Notes: generated by a model from the sequence alone, not told the origin. DNA of 64,000 bases from Daphnia carinata (GCF_022539665.2 NC_081337.1:62001-126000), one strand, 5' to 3'; shown: positions 43,201-55,549, counted from the stretch's first letter. Made by a program: numbers and translations.

Positions 43201-46200
43201 GTTTGAATGTAGATATTGAAACTGATTCTATAACACTATATTCACATTGAATACACGTATATTTGATGCTGTTTGAATGTAGATATTGAAACTCACTGTA
43301 TCACACTATATTCACATTGAATACACGTATATTTGATACTGTTTGAATGTAGATCATTGAAACTGATTCTATAACACTATATTCACATTGAATACACGTA
43401 TATTTGATGCTGTTTGAATGTAGATATTGAAACTCACTGTATCACACTATATTCACATTGAATACACGTATATTTGATGCTGTTTGAATGTAGATATTGA
43501 AACTCATTGTATCACACTATATTCACATTGAATACACGTATATTTGATGCTGTTTGAATGTAGATATGAAACTGATTCTATACTACTATATTCACATTGA
43601 ATACACGTATATTTGATGCTGTTTGAATGTAGATATTGAAACTCATTGTATCACACTATATTCACATTGAATACACGTATATTTGATGCTGTTTGAATGT
43701 AGATCATGAAACTGATTCTATAACACTATATTCACATTGAATACACGTATATTTGATGCTGTTTGAATGTAGATATTGAAACTCACTGTATCACACTATA
43801 TTCACATTGAATACACGTATATTTGATGCTGTTTGAATGTAGATCATGAAACTGATTCTATAACACTATATTCACATTGAATACACGTATATTTGATGCT
43901 GTTTGAATGTAGATATTGAAACTCACTGTATCACACTATATTCACATTGAATACACGTATATTTGATACTGTTTGAATGTAGATATTGAAACTGATTCTA
44001 TAACACTATATTCACATTGAATACACGTATATTTGATGCTGTTTGAATGTAGATATTGAAACTCACTGTATCACACTATATTCACATTGAATACACGTAT
44101 ATTTGATGCTGTTTGAATGTAGATATTGAAACTCATTGTCTTACACTATATTCACATTGAATACACGTATATTTGATGCTGTTTGAATGTAGATATTGAA
44201 ACTGATTCTATAACACTATATTCACATTGAATACACGTATATTTGATGCTGTTTGAATGTAGATATTGAAACTCATTCTATATCACACTATATTCACATT
44301 GAATACACGTATATTTGATGCTGTTTGAATGTAGATATTGAAACTCACTGTATCACACTATATTCACATTGAATACACGTATATTTGATGCTGTTTGAAT
44401 GTAGATATTGAAACTGATTCTATAACACTATATTCACATTGAATACACGTATATTTGATGCTGTTTGAATGTAGATATTGAAACTCACTGTATCACACTA
44501 TATTCACATTGAATACACGTATATTTGATGCTGTTTGAATGTAGATATTGAAACTGATTCTATAACACTATATTCACATTGAATACACGTATATTTGATG
44601 CTGTTTGAATGTAGATATTGAAACTCACTGTATCACACTATATTCACATTGAATACACGTATATTTGATGCTGTTTGAATGTAGATCATTGAAACTCATT
44701 CTATAACACTATATTCACATTGAATACACGTATATTTGATGCTGTTTGAATGTAGATATTGAAACTCACTGTATCACACTATATTCACATTGAATACACG
44801 TATATTTGATGCTGTTTGAATGTAGATATTGAAACTCATTGTATAACACTATATTCACATTGAATACACGTATATTTGATGCTGTTTGAATGTAGATATT
44901 GAAACTGATTCTATAACACTATATTCACATTGAATACACGTATATTTGATGCTGTTTGAATGTAGATATTGAAACTGATTCTATAACACTATATTCACAT
45001 TGAATACACGTATATTTGATGCTGTTTGAATGTAGATATTGAAACTCACTGTATCACACTATATTCACATTGAATACACGTATATTTGATGCTGTTTGAA
45101 TGTAGATATTGAAACTCATTGTATAACACTATATTCACATTGAATACACGTATATTTGATGCTGTTTGAATGTAGATATTGAAACTCACTGTATCACACT
45201 ATATTCACATTGAATACACGTATATTTGATGCTGTTTGAATGTAGATATTGAAACTGATTCTATAACACTATATTCACATTGAATACACGTATATTTGAT
45301 GCTGTTTGAATGTAGATATTGAAACTCACTGTATCAACACTATATTCACATTGAATACACGTATATTTGATGCTGTTTGAATGTAGATATTGAAACTCAT
45401 TGTATAACACTATATTCACATTGAATACACGTATATTTGATGCTGTTTGAATGTAGATATTGAAACTCACTGTATCACACTATATTCACATTGAATACAC
45501 GTATATTTGATGCTGTTTGAATGTAGATATTGAAACTGATTCTATAACACTATATTCACATTGAATACACGTATATTTGATGCTGTTTGAATGTAGATAT
45601 TGAAACTCACTGTATCACACTATATTCACATTGAATACACGTATATTTGATGCTGTTTGAATGTAGATCATGAAACTGATTCTATAACACTATATTCACA
45701 TTGAATACACGTATATTTGATGCTGTTTGAATGTAGATATTGAAACTCACTGTATCACACTATATTCACATTGAATACACGTATATTTGATGCTGTTTGA
45801 ATGTAGATATTGAAACTGATTCTATAACACTATATTCACATTGAATACACGTATATTTGATGCTGTTTGAATGTAGATATTGAAACTCACTGTATCACAC
45901 TATATTCACATTGAATACACGTATATTTGATGCTGTTTGAATGTAGATATTGAAACTCACTGTATCACACTATATACATTGAATACACGTATATTTGATG
46001 CTGTTTGAATGTAGATATTGAAACTGATTCTATAACACTATATTCACATTGAATACACGTATATTTGATGCTGTTTGAATGTAGATATTGAAACTGATTC
46101 TATATCACACTATATTCACATTGAATACACGTATATTTGATGCTGTTTGAATGTAGATATTGAAACTGATTCTATCACACTATATTCACATTGAATACAC

Positions 46201-49200
46201 GTATATTTGATGCTGTTTGAATGTAGATATTGAAACTGATTCTATAACACTATATTCACATTGAATACACGTATATTTGATGCTGTTTGAATGTAGATAT
46301 TGAAACTCATTGTATCACACTATATTCACATTGAATACACGTATATTTGATGCTGTTTGAATGTAGATATTGAAACTCATTGTATCACACTATATTCACA
46401 TTGAATACACGTATATTTGATGCTGTTTGAATGTAGATATTGAAACTGATTCTATAACACTATATTCACATTGAATACACGTATATTTGATGCTGTTTGA
46501 ATGTAGATATTGAAACTCACTGTATCACACTATATTCACATTGAATACACGTATATTTGATGCTGTTTGAATGTAGATATTGAAACTCATGTATATACAC
46601 TATATTCACATTGAATACACGTATATTTGAATACTGTTTGAATGTAGATATTGAAACTCACTGTATCACACTATATTCACATTGAATACACGTATATTTG
46701 ATGCTGTTTGAATGTAGATATTGAAACTGATTGTATCACACTATATTCACATTGAATACACGTATATTTGATGCTGTTTGAATGTAGATATTGAAACTGA
46801 CTGTATCACACTATATTCACATTGAATACACGTATATTTGATGCTGTTTGAATGTAGATATTGAAACTGATTCTATAACACTATATTCACATTGAATACA
46901 CGTATATTTGATGCTGTTTGAATGTAGATATTGAAACTCACTGTATCACACTATATTCACATTGAATACACGTATATTTGATGCTGTTTGAATGTAGATA
47001 TTGAAACTGATTCTATAACACTATATTCACATTGAATACACGTATATTTGATGCTGTTTGAATGTAGATATTGAAACTCACTGTATCACACTATATTCAC
47101 ATTGAATACACGTATATTTGATGCTGTTTGAATGTAGATATTGAAACTCATGTATCACACTATATTCACATTGAATACACGTATATTTGATGCTGTTTGA
47201 ATGTAGATATTGAAACTGATTCTATAACACTATATTCACATTGAATACACGTATATTTGATGCTGTTTGAATGTAGATATTGAAACTCACTGTATAACAC
47301 TATATTCACATTGAATACACGTATATTTGATGCTGTTTGAATGTAGATATTGAAACTCACTGTATCACACTATATTCACATTGAATACACGTATATTTGA
47401 TGCTGTTTGAATGTAGATATTGAAACTGATTCTATAACACTATATTCACATTGAATACACGTATATTTGATGCTGTTTGAATGTAGATATTGAAACTCAC
47501 TGTATCACACTATATTCACATTGAATACACGTATATTTGATGCTGTTTGAATGTAGATATTGAAACTGATTCTATAACACTATATTCACATTGAATACAC
47601 GTATATTTGATGCTGTTTGAATGTAGATATTGAAACTCACTGTATCACACTATATTCACATTGAATACACGTATATTTGATGCTGTTTGAATGTAGATAT
47701 TGAAACTCACTGTATCACACTATATTCACATTGAATACACGTATATTTGATGCTGTTTGAATGTAGATATTGAAACTCACTGTATAACACTATATTCACA
47801 TTGAATACACGTATATTTGATGCTGTTTGAATGTAGATATTGAAACTCACTGTATCACACTATATTCACATTGAATACACGTATATATTTGATGCTGTTT
47901 GAATGTAGATATTGAAACTGATTCTATAACACTATATTCACATTGAATACACGTATATTTGATACTGATTGTTTGAATGTAGAGATCATGAAACTGATTC
48001 TATAACACTATATTCACATTGAATACACGTATATTTGATGCTGTTTGAATGTAGATATTGAAACTCACTGTATCACACTATATTCACATTGAATACACGT
48101 ATATTTGATGCTGTTTGAATGTAGATATTGAAACTCACTGTATCACACTATATTCACATTGAATACACGTATATTTGATGCTGTTTGAATGTAGATATTG
48201 AAACTCACTGTATCACACTATATTCACATTGAATACACGTATATTTGATGCTGTTTGAATGTAGATATTGAAACTGATTCTATAACACTATATTCACATT
48301 GAATACACGTATATTTGATGCTGTTTGAATGTAGATATTGAAACTCACTGTATCACACTATATTCACATTGAATACACGTATATTTGATGCTGTTTGAAT
48401 GTAGATATTGAAACTCACTGTATCACACTATATTCACATTGAATACACGTATATTTGATGCTGTTTGAATGTAGATATTGAAACTCACTGTATCACACTA
48501 TATTCACATTGAATACACGTATATTTGATGCTGTTTGAATGTAGATATTGAAACTGATTCTATAACACTATATTCACATTGAATACACGTATATTTGATG
48601 CTGTTTGAATGTAGATATTGAAACTCACTGTATCACACTATATTCACATTGAATACACGTATATTTGATGCTGTTTGAATGTAGATATTGAAACTGATTC
48701 TATAACACTATATTCACATTGAATACACGTATATTTGATGCTGTTTGAATGTAGATATTGAAACTCATTGTATCACACTATATTCACATTGAATACACGT
48801 ATATTTGATGCTGTTTGAATGTAGATCATGAAACTGATTCTATAACACTATATTCACATTGAATACACGTATATTTGATGCTGTTTGAATGTAGATATTG
48901 AAACTCACTGTATCACACTATATTCACATTGAATACACGTATATTTGATGCTGTTTGAATGTAGATATTGAAACTCATTCTATAACACTATATTCACATT
49001 GAATACACGTATATTTGATGCTGTTTGAATGTAGATATTGAAACTGATTCTATAACACTATATTCACATTGAATACACGTATATTTGATGCTGTTTGAAT
49101 GTAGATATTGAAACTCACTGTATCACACTATATTCACATTGAATACACGTATATTTGATGCTGTTTGAATGTAGATATTGAAACTCACTGTATCACACTA

Positions 49201-52058
49201 TATTCACATTGAATACACGTATATTTGATGCTGTTTGAATGTAGATCATGAAACTGATTCTATAACACTATATTCACATTGAATACACGTATATTTGATG
49301 CTGTTTGAATGTAGATATTGAAACTCACTGTATCACACTATATTCACATTGAATACACGTATATTTGATGCTGTTTGAATGTAGATATTGAAACTCATTG
49401 TCTACACTATATTCACATTGAATACACGTATATTTGATGCTGTTTGAATGTAGATATTGAAACTCACTCTATCACACTATATTCACATTGAATACACGTA
49501 TAATTGATGCTGTTTGAATGTAGATATTGAAACTCATTGTATAACACTATATTCACATTGAATACACGTATATTTGATGCTGTTTGAATGTAGATATTGA
49601 AACTGACTGTATCACACTATATTCACATTGAATACACGTATATTTGATGCTGTTTGAATGTAGATATTGAAACTGATTCTATACCACTATATTCACATTG
49701 AATACACGTATATTTGATGCTGTTTGAATGTAGATATTGAAACTCACTGTATCACACTATATTCACATTGAATACACGTATATTTGATGCTGTTTGAATG
49801 TAGATATTGAAACTCACTGTATAACACTATATTCACATTGAATACACGTATATTTGATGCTGTTTGAATGTAGATATTGAAACTGATTCTATAACACTAT
49901 ATTCACATTGAATACACGTATATTTGATGCTGTTTGAATGTAGATATTGAAACTCATTGTATAACACTATATTCACATTGAATACACGTATATTTGATGC
50001 TGTTTGAATGTAGATATTGAAACTCACTGTATCACACTATATTCACATTGAATACACGTATATTTGATACTGTTTGAATGTAGATATGAAACTGATTCTA
50101 TAACACTATATTCACATTGAATACACGTATATTTGATGCTGTTTGAATGTAGATATTGAAACTCACTGTATCACACTATATTCACATTGAATACACGTAT
50201 ATTTGATGCTGTTTGAATGTAGATATTGAAACTGATTCTATAACACTATATTCACATTGAATACACGTATATTTGATGCTGTTTGAATGTAGATATTGAA
50301 ACTCACTGTATCACACTATATTCACATTGAATACACGTATATTTGATGCTGTTTGAATGTAGATATTGAAACTCACTGTATCACACTATATTCACATTGA
50401 ATACACGTATATTTGATGCTGTTTGAATGTAGATATTGAAACTCACTGTATAACACTATATTCACATTGAATACACGTATATTTGATACTGTTTAATGTA
50501 GATATTAAAACTCACTGTATCACACTATATTCACATTGAATACACGTATATTTGATACTGTTTGAATGTAGATATGAAACTGATTCTATAACACTATATT
50601 CACATTGAATACACGTATATTTGATGCTGTTTGAATGTAGATATTGAAACTGATTCTATAACACTATATTCACATTGAATACACGTATATTTGATGCTGT
50701 TTGAATGTAGATATTGAAACTCACTGTATCACACTATATTCACATTGAATACACGTATATTTGATGCTGTTTGAATGTAGATATTGAAACTCACTGTATC
50801 ACACTATATTCACATTGAATACACGTATATTTGATGCTGTTTGAATGTAGATATTGAAACTCACTGTATCACACTATATTCACATTGAATACACGTATAT
50901 TTGATACTGTTTGAATGTAGATATTGAAACTCACTGTATCACACTATATTCACATTGAATACACGTATATTTGATGCTGTTTGAATGTAAATATTGAAAC
51001 TCACTGTATCACACTATATTCACATTGAATACACGTATATTTGATGCTGTTTGAATGTAGATATTGAAACTCACTGTATCACACTATATTCACATTGAAT
51101 ACACGTATATTTGATGCTGTTTGAATGTAGATATTGAAACTCACTGTATCACACTATATTCAGCGTGAATACACGTATCTTTGTTGCTGTTTGAGTGTAG
51201 ATATTGAAACTGATTCTATACACACTATATTCACATTGAATACACGTATATTTGATGCTGTTTGAATGTAGATATTGAAACTCACTGTATCACACTATAT
51301 TCACATTGAATACACGTATATTTGATGCTGTTTGAATGTAGATATTGAAACTCACTGTATCACACTATATTCACATTGAATACACGTATATTTGATGCTG
51401 TTTGAATGTAGATATTGAAACTCACTGTATCACACTATATATTCACATTGAATACACGTATATTTGATGCTGTTTGAATGTAGATATTGAAACTCACTGT
51501 ATCACACTATATTCACATTGAATACACGTATATTTGATGCTGTTTGAATGTAGATATTGAAACTCACTGTATCACACTATATTCACATTGAATACACGTA
51601 TATTTGATACTGTTTGAATGTAGATCATTGAAACTGATTCTATACACTATATTCACATTGAATACACGTATATTTGATGCTGTTTGAATGTAGATATTGA
51701 AACTCACTGTATCACACTATATTCACATTGAATACACGTATATTTGGTGCTGTTTGAAGATAGATATTGAAACTCACTGTATCACACTATATTCACATTG
51801 AATACACGTGTATTTGATGCTGTTTGAATGTCGATATTGAAATCCACTGTATCACACTATATTCACATTGAATACAGGTATATTTGATACTGTTTGAATG
51901 TACATCATTAAACTGATTCTATAACACTATATTCACATTGAATATACGTATATTTGATGCTGTTTGAATATAGATATTGAAACTCACTGTATCACACTAT
52001 ATTCACATTGAAAACACGTATATTTGATGCTGTTTGAATGTAGATATTGAAACTCACT
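37224..52058 (-). repeat. Satellite B, long minus-orientation array
   Basis: About 212 head-to-tail 70-bp monomers (for example ATACACGTAT at 43741, 43811 and 43881). Two variant classes are intermixed and often alternate to give a 140-bp dimer: one with ATATTGAAACTCACTGTATC, the other with ATCATGAAACTGATTCTATA. The GATGCTG/GATACTG variation partly follows the same classes. The array is homogeneous with rare indels (for example 46570-46640, 47881, 47965-47985, 50490). The last 378 bases (51681-52058) differ in type and match the right arm. 70 is not a multiple of three, and short open frames across monomers are a by-product of low stop density. Confidence 0.96.
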
Positions 52059-52068
52059 GGTAGCCGGT

Positions 52069-52284
52069 GAAATAGGACTGAAACGAAATAGGACTGGAGA
52101 AATAGGACTGGAAACTTTCAGTCCTATTTCTACCGGAGAAATAGGACTGGGAGAAATAGGACTGACTTTTTGAAACTTTTAGGACAGTCCTATTTCTCCA
52201 TGCCAGCAGTCGTATTTCTCCATGCCATCAGTCCTATTTCTCCTCGGCATCAGTCCTATTTCTCCTTAGAAATAGTCCTATTTA
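52069..52284. repeat. GAAATAGGACT motif cluster, left arm
   Basis: About eleven copies of an 11-bp motif in 216 bp. Five are forward (starting near 52069, 52085, 52099, 52138 and 52153). The rest are reverse complements (AGTCCTATTTC near 52120, then a series separated by CTCCATGCCA or CTCGGCATC, one reading AGTCGTATTTC, the last AGTCCTATTTA near 52274). Many are preceded by GGA or CCG. Forward and reverse copies can pair into hairpins. Clusters of short motifs near the ends of DNA transposons often bind the transposase. That role is inferred here. Confidence 0.85.
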
Positions 52285-52624
52285 TTTTATTTTGTTCCAG
52301 TAGGAACGATATGCCTCCAATCCGGTAGGCAACATTTTGCGTAAGACCGTCGGGTTATATCCATTTCCCTTTGTAAAAATCCGATGGTGTTAACTCATTA
52401 CTTAAATGGTTCACCAAACATTTACCTTTTATCCTATTTTAATTTAAATGGCAGGGGACCATTAAATATGTTATATCTAATATAGTTACATTTAATAAAA
52501 TACTACAACGGCCACACCAGAAATATTTATTAGATTTTTCTTACTTTTTAGTGCATAAATAACTTTTCCAGTTGCACTCATGTTGTACTTGCCCATACAA
52601 CTATCAGCAACGATTAACAAGCAA

Positions 52625-52692
52625 GTCTTACCATATCGGTAGCGCTCTAACCTGTGACACGGGTAGGCTTGTGTTCGATTCTCCGTGGTTAC
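52625..52692 (+). other. tRNA-like relic in left arm
   Basis: A tRNA-like stretch: GGTAGCGC as in a D arm, then ACCT-GTGACAC-GGGT as an anticodon stem and 7-nt loop with T at the position-33 equivalent and GAC in the anticodon position, then GTGTTCGATTCTC, close to the pol III B box GGTTCGANNCC. The spacing from anticodon loop to T loop fits a tRNA. The acceptor stem does not pair, the D stem is absent and the T stem is poor, so this is not a functional tRNA gene. It could be a tRNA-derived SINE head, an old tRNA relic, or an internal pol III-like promoter. Confidence 0.35.
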
Positions 52693-52715
52693 ATTTCTTC
52701 TGAGGTTTTTAATAA

Positions 52716-52896
52716 TTATTCTATGAAAGAATTTTTGGGAAGAAAACAATTACTGGTGTTTAGGGTAATACTACTGAAATAGCAAATAATGGTAGTTCTG
52801 ACTTCCCAATTTTCACATGTGGTTTCAGTATTTCAGCCAGTCAGTATTTAGATCTTCATGGTGTAGGTTGTCGACGGTGCTTCGAATGTGCTTCGA
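52716..52896. other. Inner spacer, left end
   Basis: Single-copy sequence just inside the left arm. It contains AT-rich sequence and, at 52880-52928, short imperfect repeats of GTGCTTCGAATGTGC and GTGAATGTGCT just before the candidate plus-strand gene. No clear promoter or known motif is visible. Confidence 0.5.
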
Positions 52897-53748
52897 ATGT
52901 GCCGTGAATGTGCTGTGAATGTGCTAATCATCTGTTGTTCGTGTCCAGCGGCCTGCCCAGTTCCTGCCCAGCTGCGGATTGTTTCTAAGGAGTCGCAAAC
53001 CGTAAGTACATTTTCTATTTCACTAGTGCTGGGTCGTACCCGGACACATTGTATCAGGCTCGGAACGGATAGGCAACGGTTCGAGTGCTGGCATTGTTAA
53101 TTTAAGTGTAAGGGCATTGAGACTTGTCACCTCAATGGGCACAGGTATCGGGATTGGTTTCACAGTGTCGTCGTGAAACCAATTGTCTGACCCAGGTCAG
53201 TGGACCTTCAGTTAAATAGATATCTTAGTCGGGACGTATGCCGACTAGGATTAGAAATATTTACGATAGTTATTTAATTATATATGCAAATTATGGGTAT
53301 GCTACCTAACTATACTTCACGTCACTTAATGCTTTTACTTTTTTTATTGTCTTTCTACTGAACTTTGCTTATGTTTTACTAATTTTTTTTTCTTTTTTTT
53401 TTTCTTTGTAGGTTTTGCCTGGCAATTTTTTTACAGTTTACTCAGGCCGGTTTAACGTTTTTTTATTTCTTAAGTTCTTTTTTTGCCTTTTTCATTAATT
53501 TTATTTTTCTTTTTTCATAGGGAGCTCTGATCAACGAATTTTTAAACCGTTCTTTCGGACAATTGAAAGCTTTTGCTTTCTCTTATCACTCGTTTGGTAA
53601 ATGGTTGGAAGGATTTAAACATGCAAGGTAAATTCATTTATAGTTATATGGAGTACATTGGTATAATTATTGCAATTTTATTATTTTTAGAACAATCATC
53701 TTCTCGGGAATTGTGGCCACGAACCAAAACCATCAATCGGCACATTAG
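52897..53748 (+). CDS. Candidate small spliced gene convergent with the transposase
   Basis: A possible three-exon gene of about 90 residues. Exon 1 (52897-53001) starts at an ATG after an in-frame TAG, is Cys-rich (CREC, CCSC) and ends at the strong donor ACC|GTAAGTAC. Exon 2 (53521-53627) follows a long pyrimidine tract and CATAG, reads open (GALINEFLNRS...) and ends GCAAG|GTAAATTC. Exon 3 (53691-53748) follows TTATTTTTAG and ends at TAG. Joined this way the frame stays open. Intron 2 is 63 nt, the size of the introns in the opposite gene, which is the best evidence. Intron 1 is 519 nt and unusual. No homologue is recognised. An AATAAA lies at 53818-53823 and another at 53885-53890. Position and orientation recall the second gene of MuDR-type elements, but no sequence similarity is claimed. 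Confidence 0.35.
53115..53247 (+). other. Run of four short hairpins
   Basis: Four perfect stem-loops in 133 bp: CATTGAG/CTCAATG with a 9-nt loop (53115-53137), ATTGGTTTCAC/GTGAAACCAAT with a 9-nt loop (53153-53183), CTGAC/GTCAG with a 4-nt loop (53187-53200), and TAGTCGG/CCGACTA with an 8-nt loop (53226-53247). They lie in the long intron of the candidate plus-strand gene. They may form a structured RNA, a processed small RNA precursor or protein-binding dyads. No known RNA family is recognised. Confidence 0.5.
53248..53520 (+). other. T-rich tract before exon 2
   Basis: Very T-rich sequence on the plus strand, especially 53330-53520, with several potential acceptors (CTTTGTAG at about 53411, TTTACAG at about 53439, TTTCATAG at 53520). 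Only the last joins the downstream exon in the frame used here. No open frame of note. Confidence 0.5.
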
Positions 53749-53846
53749 TCGTCGCTTGCACAACAAGTATTATCGTAATAATTCAAGCATAATGTATTAC
53801 ATTACATATTACATTAAAATAAAAAAGTCAATTGAGATTATGTAAG

Positions 53847-53852
53847 TTTATT
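53847..53852 (-). promoter_or_regulatory. Polyadenylation signal of the transposase gene
   Basis: AATAAA on the minus strand, about 63 nt past the TAA stop at 53915-53917. Plus-strand AATAAA copies at 53818-53823 and 53885-53890 flank it, so the 3' ends of the two convergent transcripts would meet or overlap here. Confidence 0.55.
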
Positions 53853-53914
53853 GATAAAGTATGTTAATTTGTAAACATTCGTCAAATAAAATACATGTTA
53901 CAAACAAACAAATG

Positions 53915-54293
53915 TTATTCAATTATAGACATATCTAGGTCATCATTAATATTATTTATAGCAACATTAAGAGCATGTGAGGAAACAATAGCGGGAAAAG
54001 ATGATCTAAGCTCTAAAACTATTTCTTCTAGTAGATCCATTGTAGATAGCTGCAAAAACAATAATTAGTTATAGGGAAACTTTTCTTTCTTGTAAATTTA
54101 AAAAACATACCTCATTATTTTGATAGCGCGCCCAAAGCTGGAACAGTACGGAATTCTTAAGTTGGGTCTCTTTCTTCCGGTGAGCCCTTATTTTGTCATG
54201 GCAGAGTAACGTGCTAGTAAGGGAAACTTCTTCGGCCAGTTTCCGCAATACCATTGTCATCTTGTAGAATTTTAAATTAGATCCGCCTGCCAA
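53915..54293 (-). CDS. Exons 9-10: transposase C-terminus
   Basis: Exon 9 (54293-54111, 61 codons) is helical and basic (LAEEVSLT, AHRKKETQLK) and ends NNE|GTATGT. Exon 10 (54049-53915) follows TTTTTGCAG, encodes 44 residues with an acidic end (INDDLDMSIIE) and stops at TAA. The 61-nt intron between them keeps phase 0. No SWIM zinc finger is seen, which some MULE transposases have at this end. Confidence 0.82.
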
Positions 54294-54351
54294 CTACAAA
54301 CATTTTTGTTATTAATTATTCATTACATATTATTGTTCAAATTTAAATTAC

Positions 54352-54841
54352 CTTGTTCCATTGGTGGTGCATTCCTTCGCAGTCGTTATTGGTACGCGTT
54401 AAGATGTTGAAGCATGACCAGTTCTCAGGAGTCCAGAACTTGCCCCGAATCCAATTCCGCTCCATATAATCCATGAGTGCTGGAAGTTCGCTAGGTGCTG
54501 AGCTCTTCAACGCGTCAAACACACCAGGAATTTTACCAGCTACAAAAAATTAAAGTTCACAAATGTTATTTATGACAATTAAATATAACATTTGTGTGCT
54601 ATTTACCTGGAAGATATGCAAGGCATAGCAGGCGAAACACAAAAACTCGCACTGGATTCGGTCCCTTGTTGTTGTAGAGGGTGGCAAGGTGAAGATCCCG
54701 GACCTTTTTCAGAACGGCTTGGCACCAGTGGAAATTGCAGCCAAAGTGCTGGCAATCCACAAAGTGCCTGCGGACAGCCGTAAATATAGCACGTTCGAAA
54801 TCGGTCACGATCCGCTGGACTCTAGGAAGGGGGATTATATC
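54352..54841 (-). CDS. Exons 7-8: second Asp, GC-x2-HW and catalytic Glu
   Basis: Exon 7 (54841-54607) reads PRVQRIVTDFERA, with the second catalytic Asp at 54800-54802, followed by FGCNFHWCQA, the Cys/His motif typical of the MULE fold, and a helical region ending AYLPG. Exon 8 (54539-54352) continues KIPGVFDAL, then LTRTNNDCEGMHHQW with the presumed third acidic residue at 54376-54378. The 67-nt intron keeps the frame. These are the most diagnostic parts of the gene and show no damage. Confidence 0.9.
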
Positions 54842-54981
54842 CTATTACAATATAAAATTTATTATTTTTACATAACAAACTATTTGTAAATGAGATCTTC
54901 TCCTGGTCATGCAACAAAACAATAAGGTACTTGCTTTATTTCATTCTTGTCGTTTTTGATGAACCCATTGATCGTGAAGAG
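54842..54981 (-). pseudogene. Exon 6 and damaged splice region
   Basis: From acceptor TATATAG at 54982 the frame reads LFTINGFIKN and KQVPYCFVA, which fits the segment after the first catalytic strand of MULE transposases. It then hits TGA at 54907-54909. One base out of frame, starting at 54910, the sequence reads MTRRR, which continues the family pattern, so one base appears to be missing here. Only about 69 bases then remain before exon 7. Since other introns are about 60 nt, the rest of exon 6 and its donor have probably been deleted. No good GT donor is visible. Confidence 0.7.
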
Positions 54982-55043
54982 CTATATAGAGAGAAATAGG
55001 TTAAAATTAAATTTGGTTACATTATCAAGATAATTAAACGCAC

Positions 55044-55484
55044 CTGTTTGATGGGTTCATCAACAAAATAGAATGTTGCGTCCATAAACCATGTCTTGCA
55101 GTCTTCTAGTTGGCGCTTCATGGTAGGGGTGAAGAACAGAAGGTGCCGGGCACGGTCTTGGGCCGTTTCAGCAAAGATGGCGCCCTGATACCAGTCGGGT
55201 GGGAAGAAATTCTCCACTACAGGAAAGAAAGGGTCATCTTTCCTGGGATTGGCGGGCATAACCTTCGCTCTCTTGTAACTGGAATATAAACTTTAATCGT
55301 TAAGCGTAATCATGATATAATTTATTTATTTAATGTACCGTAAACGACGAGTGGCCAAATCAACATCCGGCATGTGTCTTCCTTCTATGGACTTGCGTTT
55401 CTTCAGTTCGGCAAATAAGATCTCCCTGGGGTCCGTAAACTGTTGATCGACGCAGGCTTTCTTCGATTCTCTAAAGATGTCAAC
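55044..55484 (-). CDS. Exons 4-5: MULE N-terminal region and first catalytic Asp
   Basis: Exon 4 (55484-55339) reads VDIFRESKK..., ends in RRLR and splices with two bases of a codon carried over. Exon 5 (55278-55044) begins by completing that Arg and reads YKRAKVMPANPRK. This Arg/Lys-rich part precedes the RNase H-like fold in MULEs. Near the end KTWFMDATFYF carries the first catalytic Asp (55080-55082) in the characteristic MDATF setting. The exon ends IKQ|GTGCGT. Both exons are fully open in the expected frame, and 60- and 62-nt introns flank exon 5. Confidence 0.88.
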
Positions 55485-55549
55485 CTATGTATAAATATTG
55501 CAAGTTACACATTTAGAAACTCAAATTACTTTTTTCTAAAAACACTTAC

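Larger units (their letters stand above)
51681..52715 (+). repeat. Left inverted-repeat arm
   Basis: Reverse complement of 57493-58527. The match ends inward after TTTTTAATAA at 52715 and outward at 51681, where the right arm has CAAACAAGTATC and the left would predict CAAACAGCATC. The one mismatch I found is TATTTCTCC (left, about 52260) against TATATCTCC (right, read on the same strand). Private satellite variants shared with the other arm include the AAAACACG monomer, ATATAGATATTG, CATCATTAAAC, TACAGGTATATTTG, GTCGATATTG and GAAGATAGATA. Confidence 0.93.

Noticed and set aside
45261-45470. Repetitive open frames in satellite B (also 47166-47360, 49833-50027, 61003-61197)
   Set aside because: A 70-bp monomer shifts frame each copy. 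These frames appear where three phases happen to lack stops and have no start or codon signal beyond the repeat.
52492-52749. Minus-strand open frame of 85 codons in the left arm
   Set aside because: It lies across the arm and spacer border and antisense to the tRNA-like segment. No domain is seen and the mirrored arm does not keep its start.
53028-53095. Possible second tRNA-like segment with GGTTCGAGTGC
   Set aside because: Only a partial B box. No stems pair and no A box is visible.
54592-54889. Plus-strand open frames opposite exon 7
   Set aside because: Antisense to a segment with clear transposase motifs on the minus strand.
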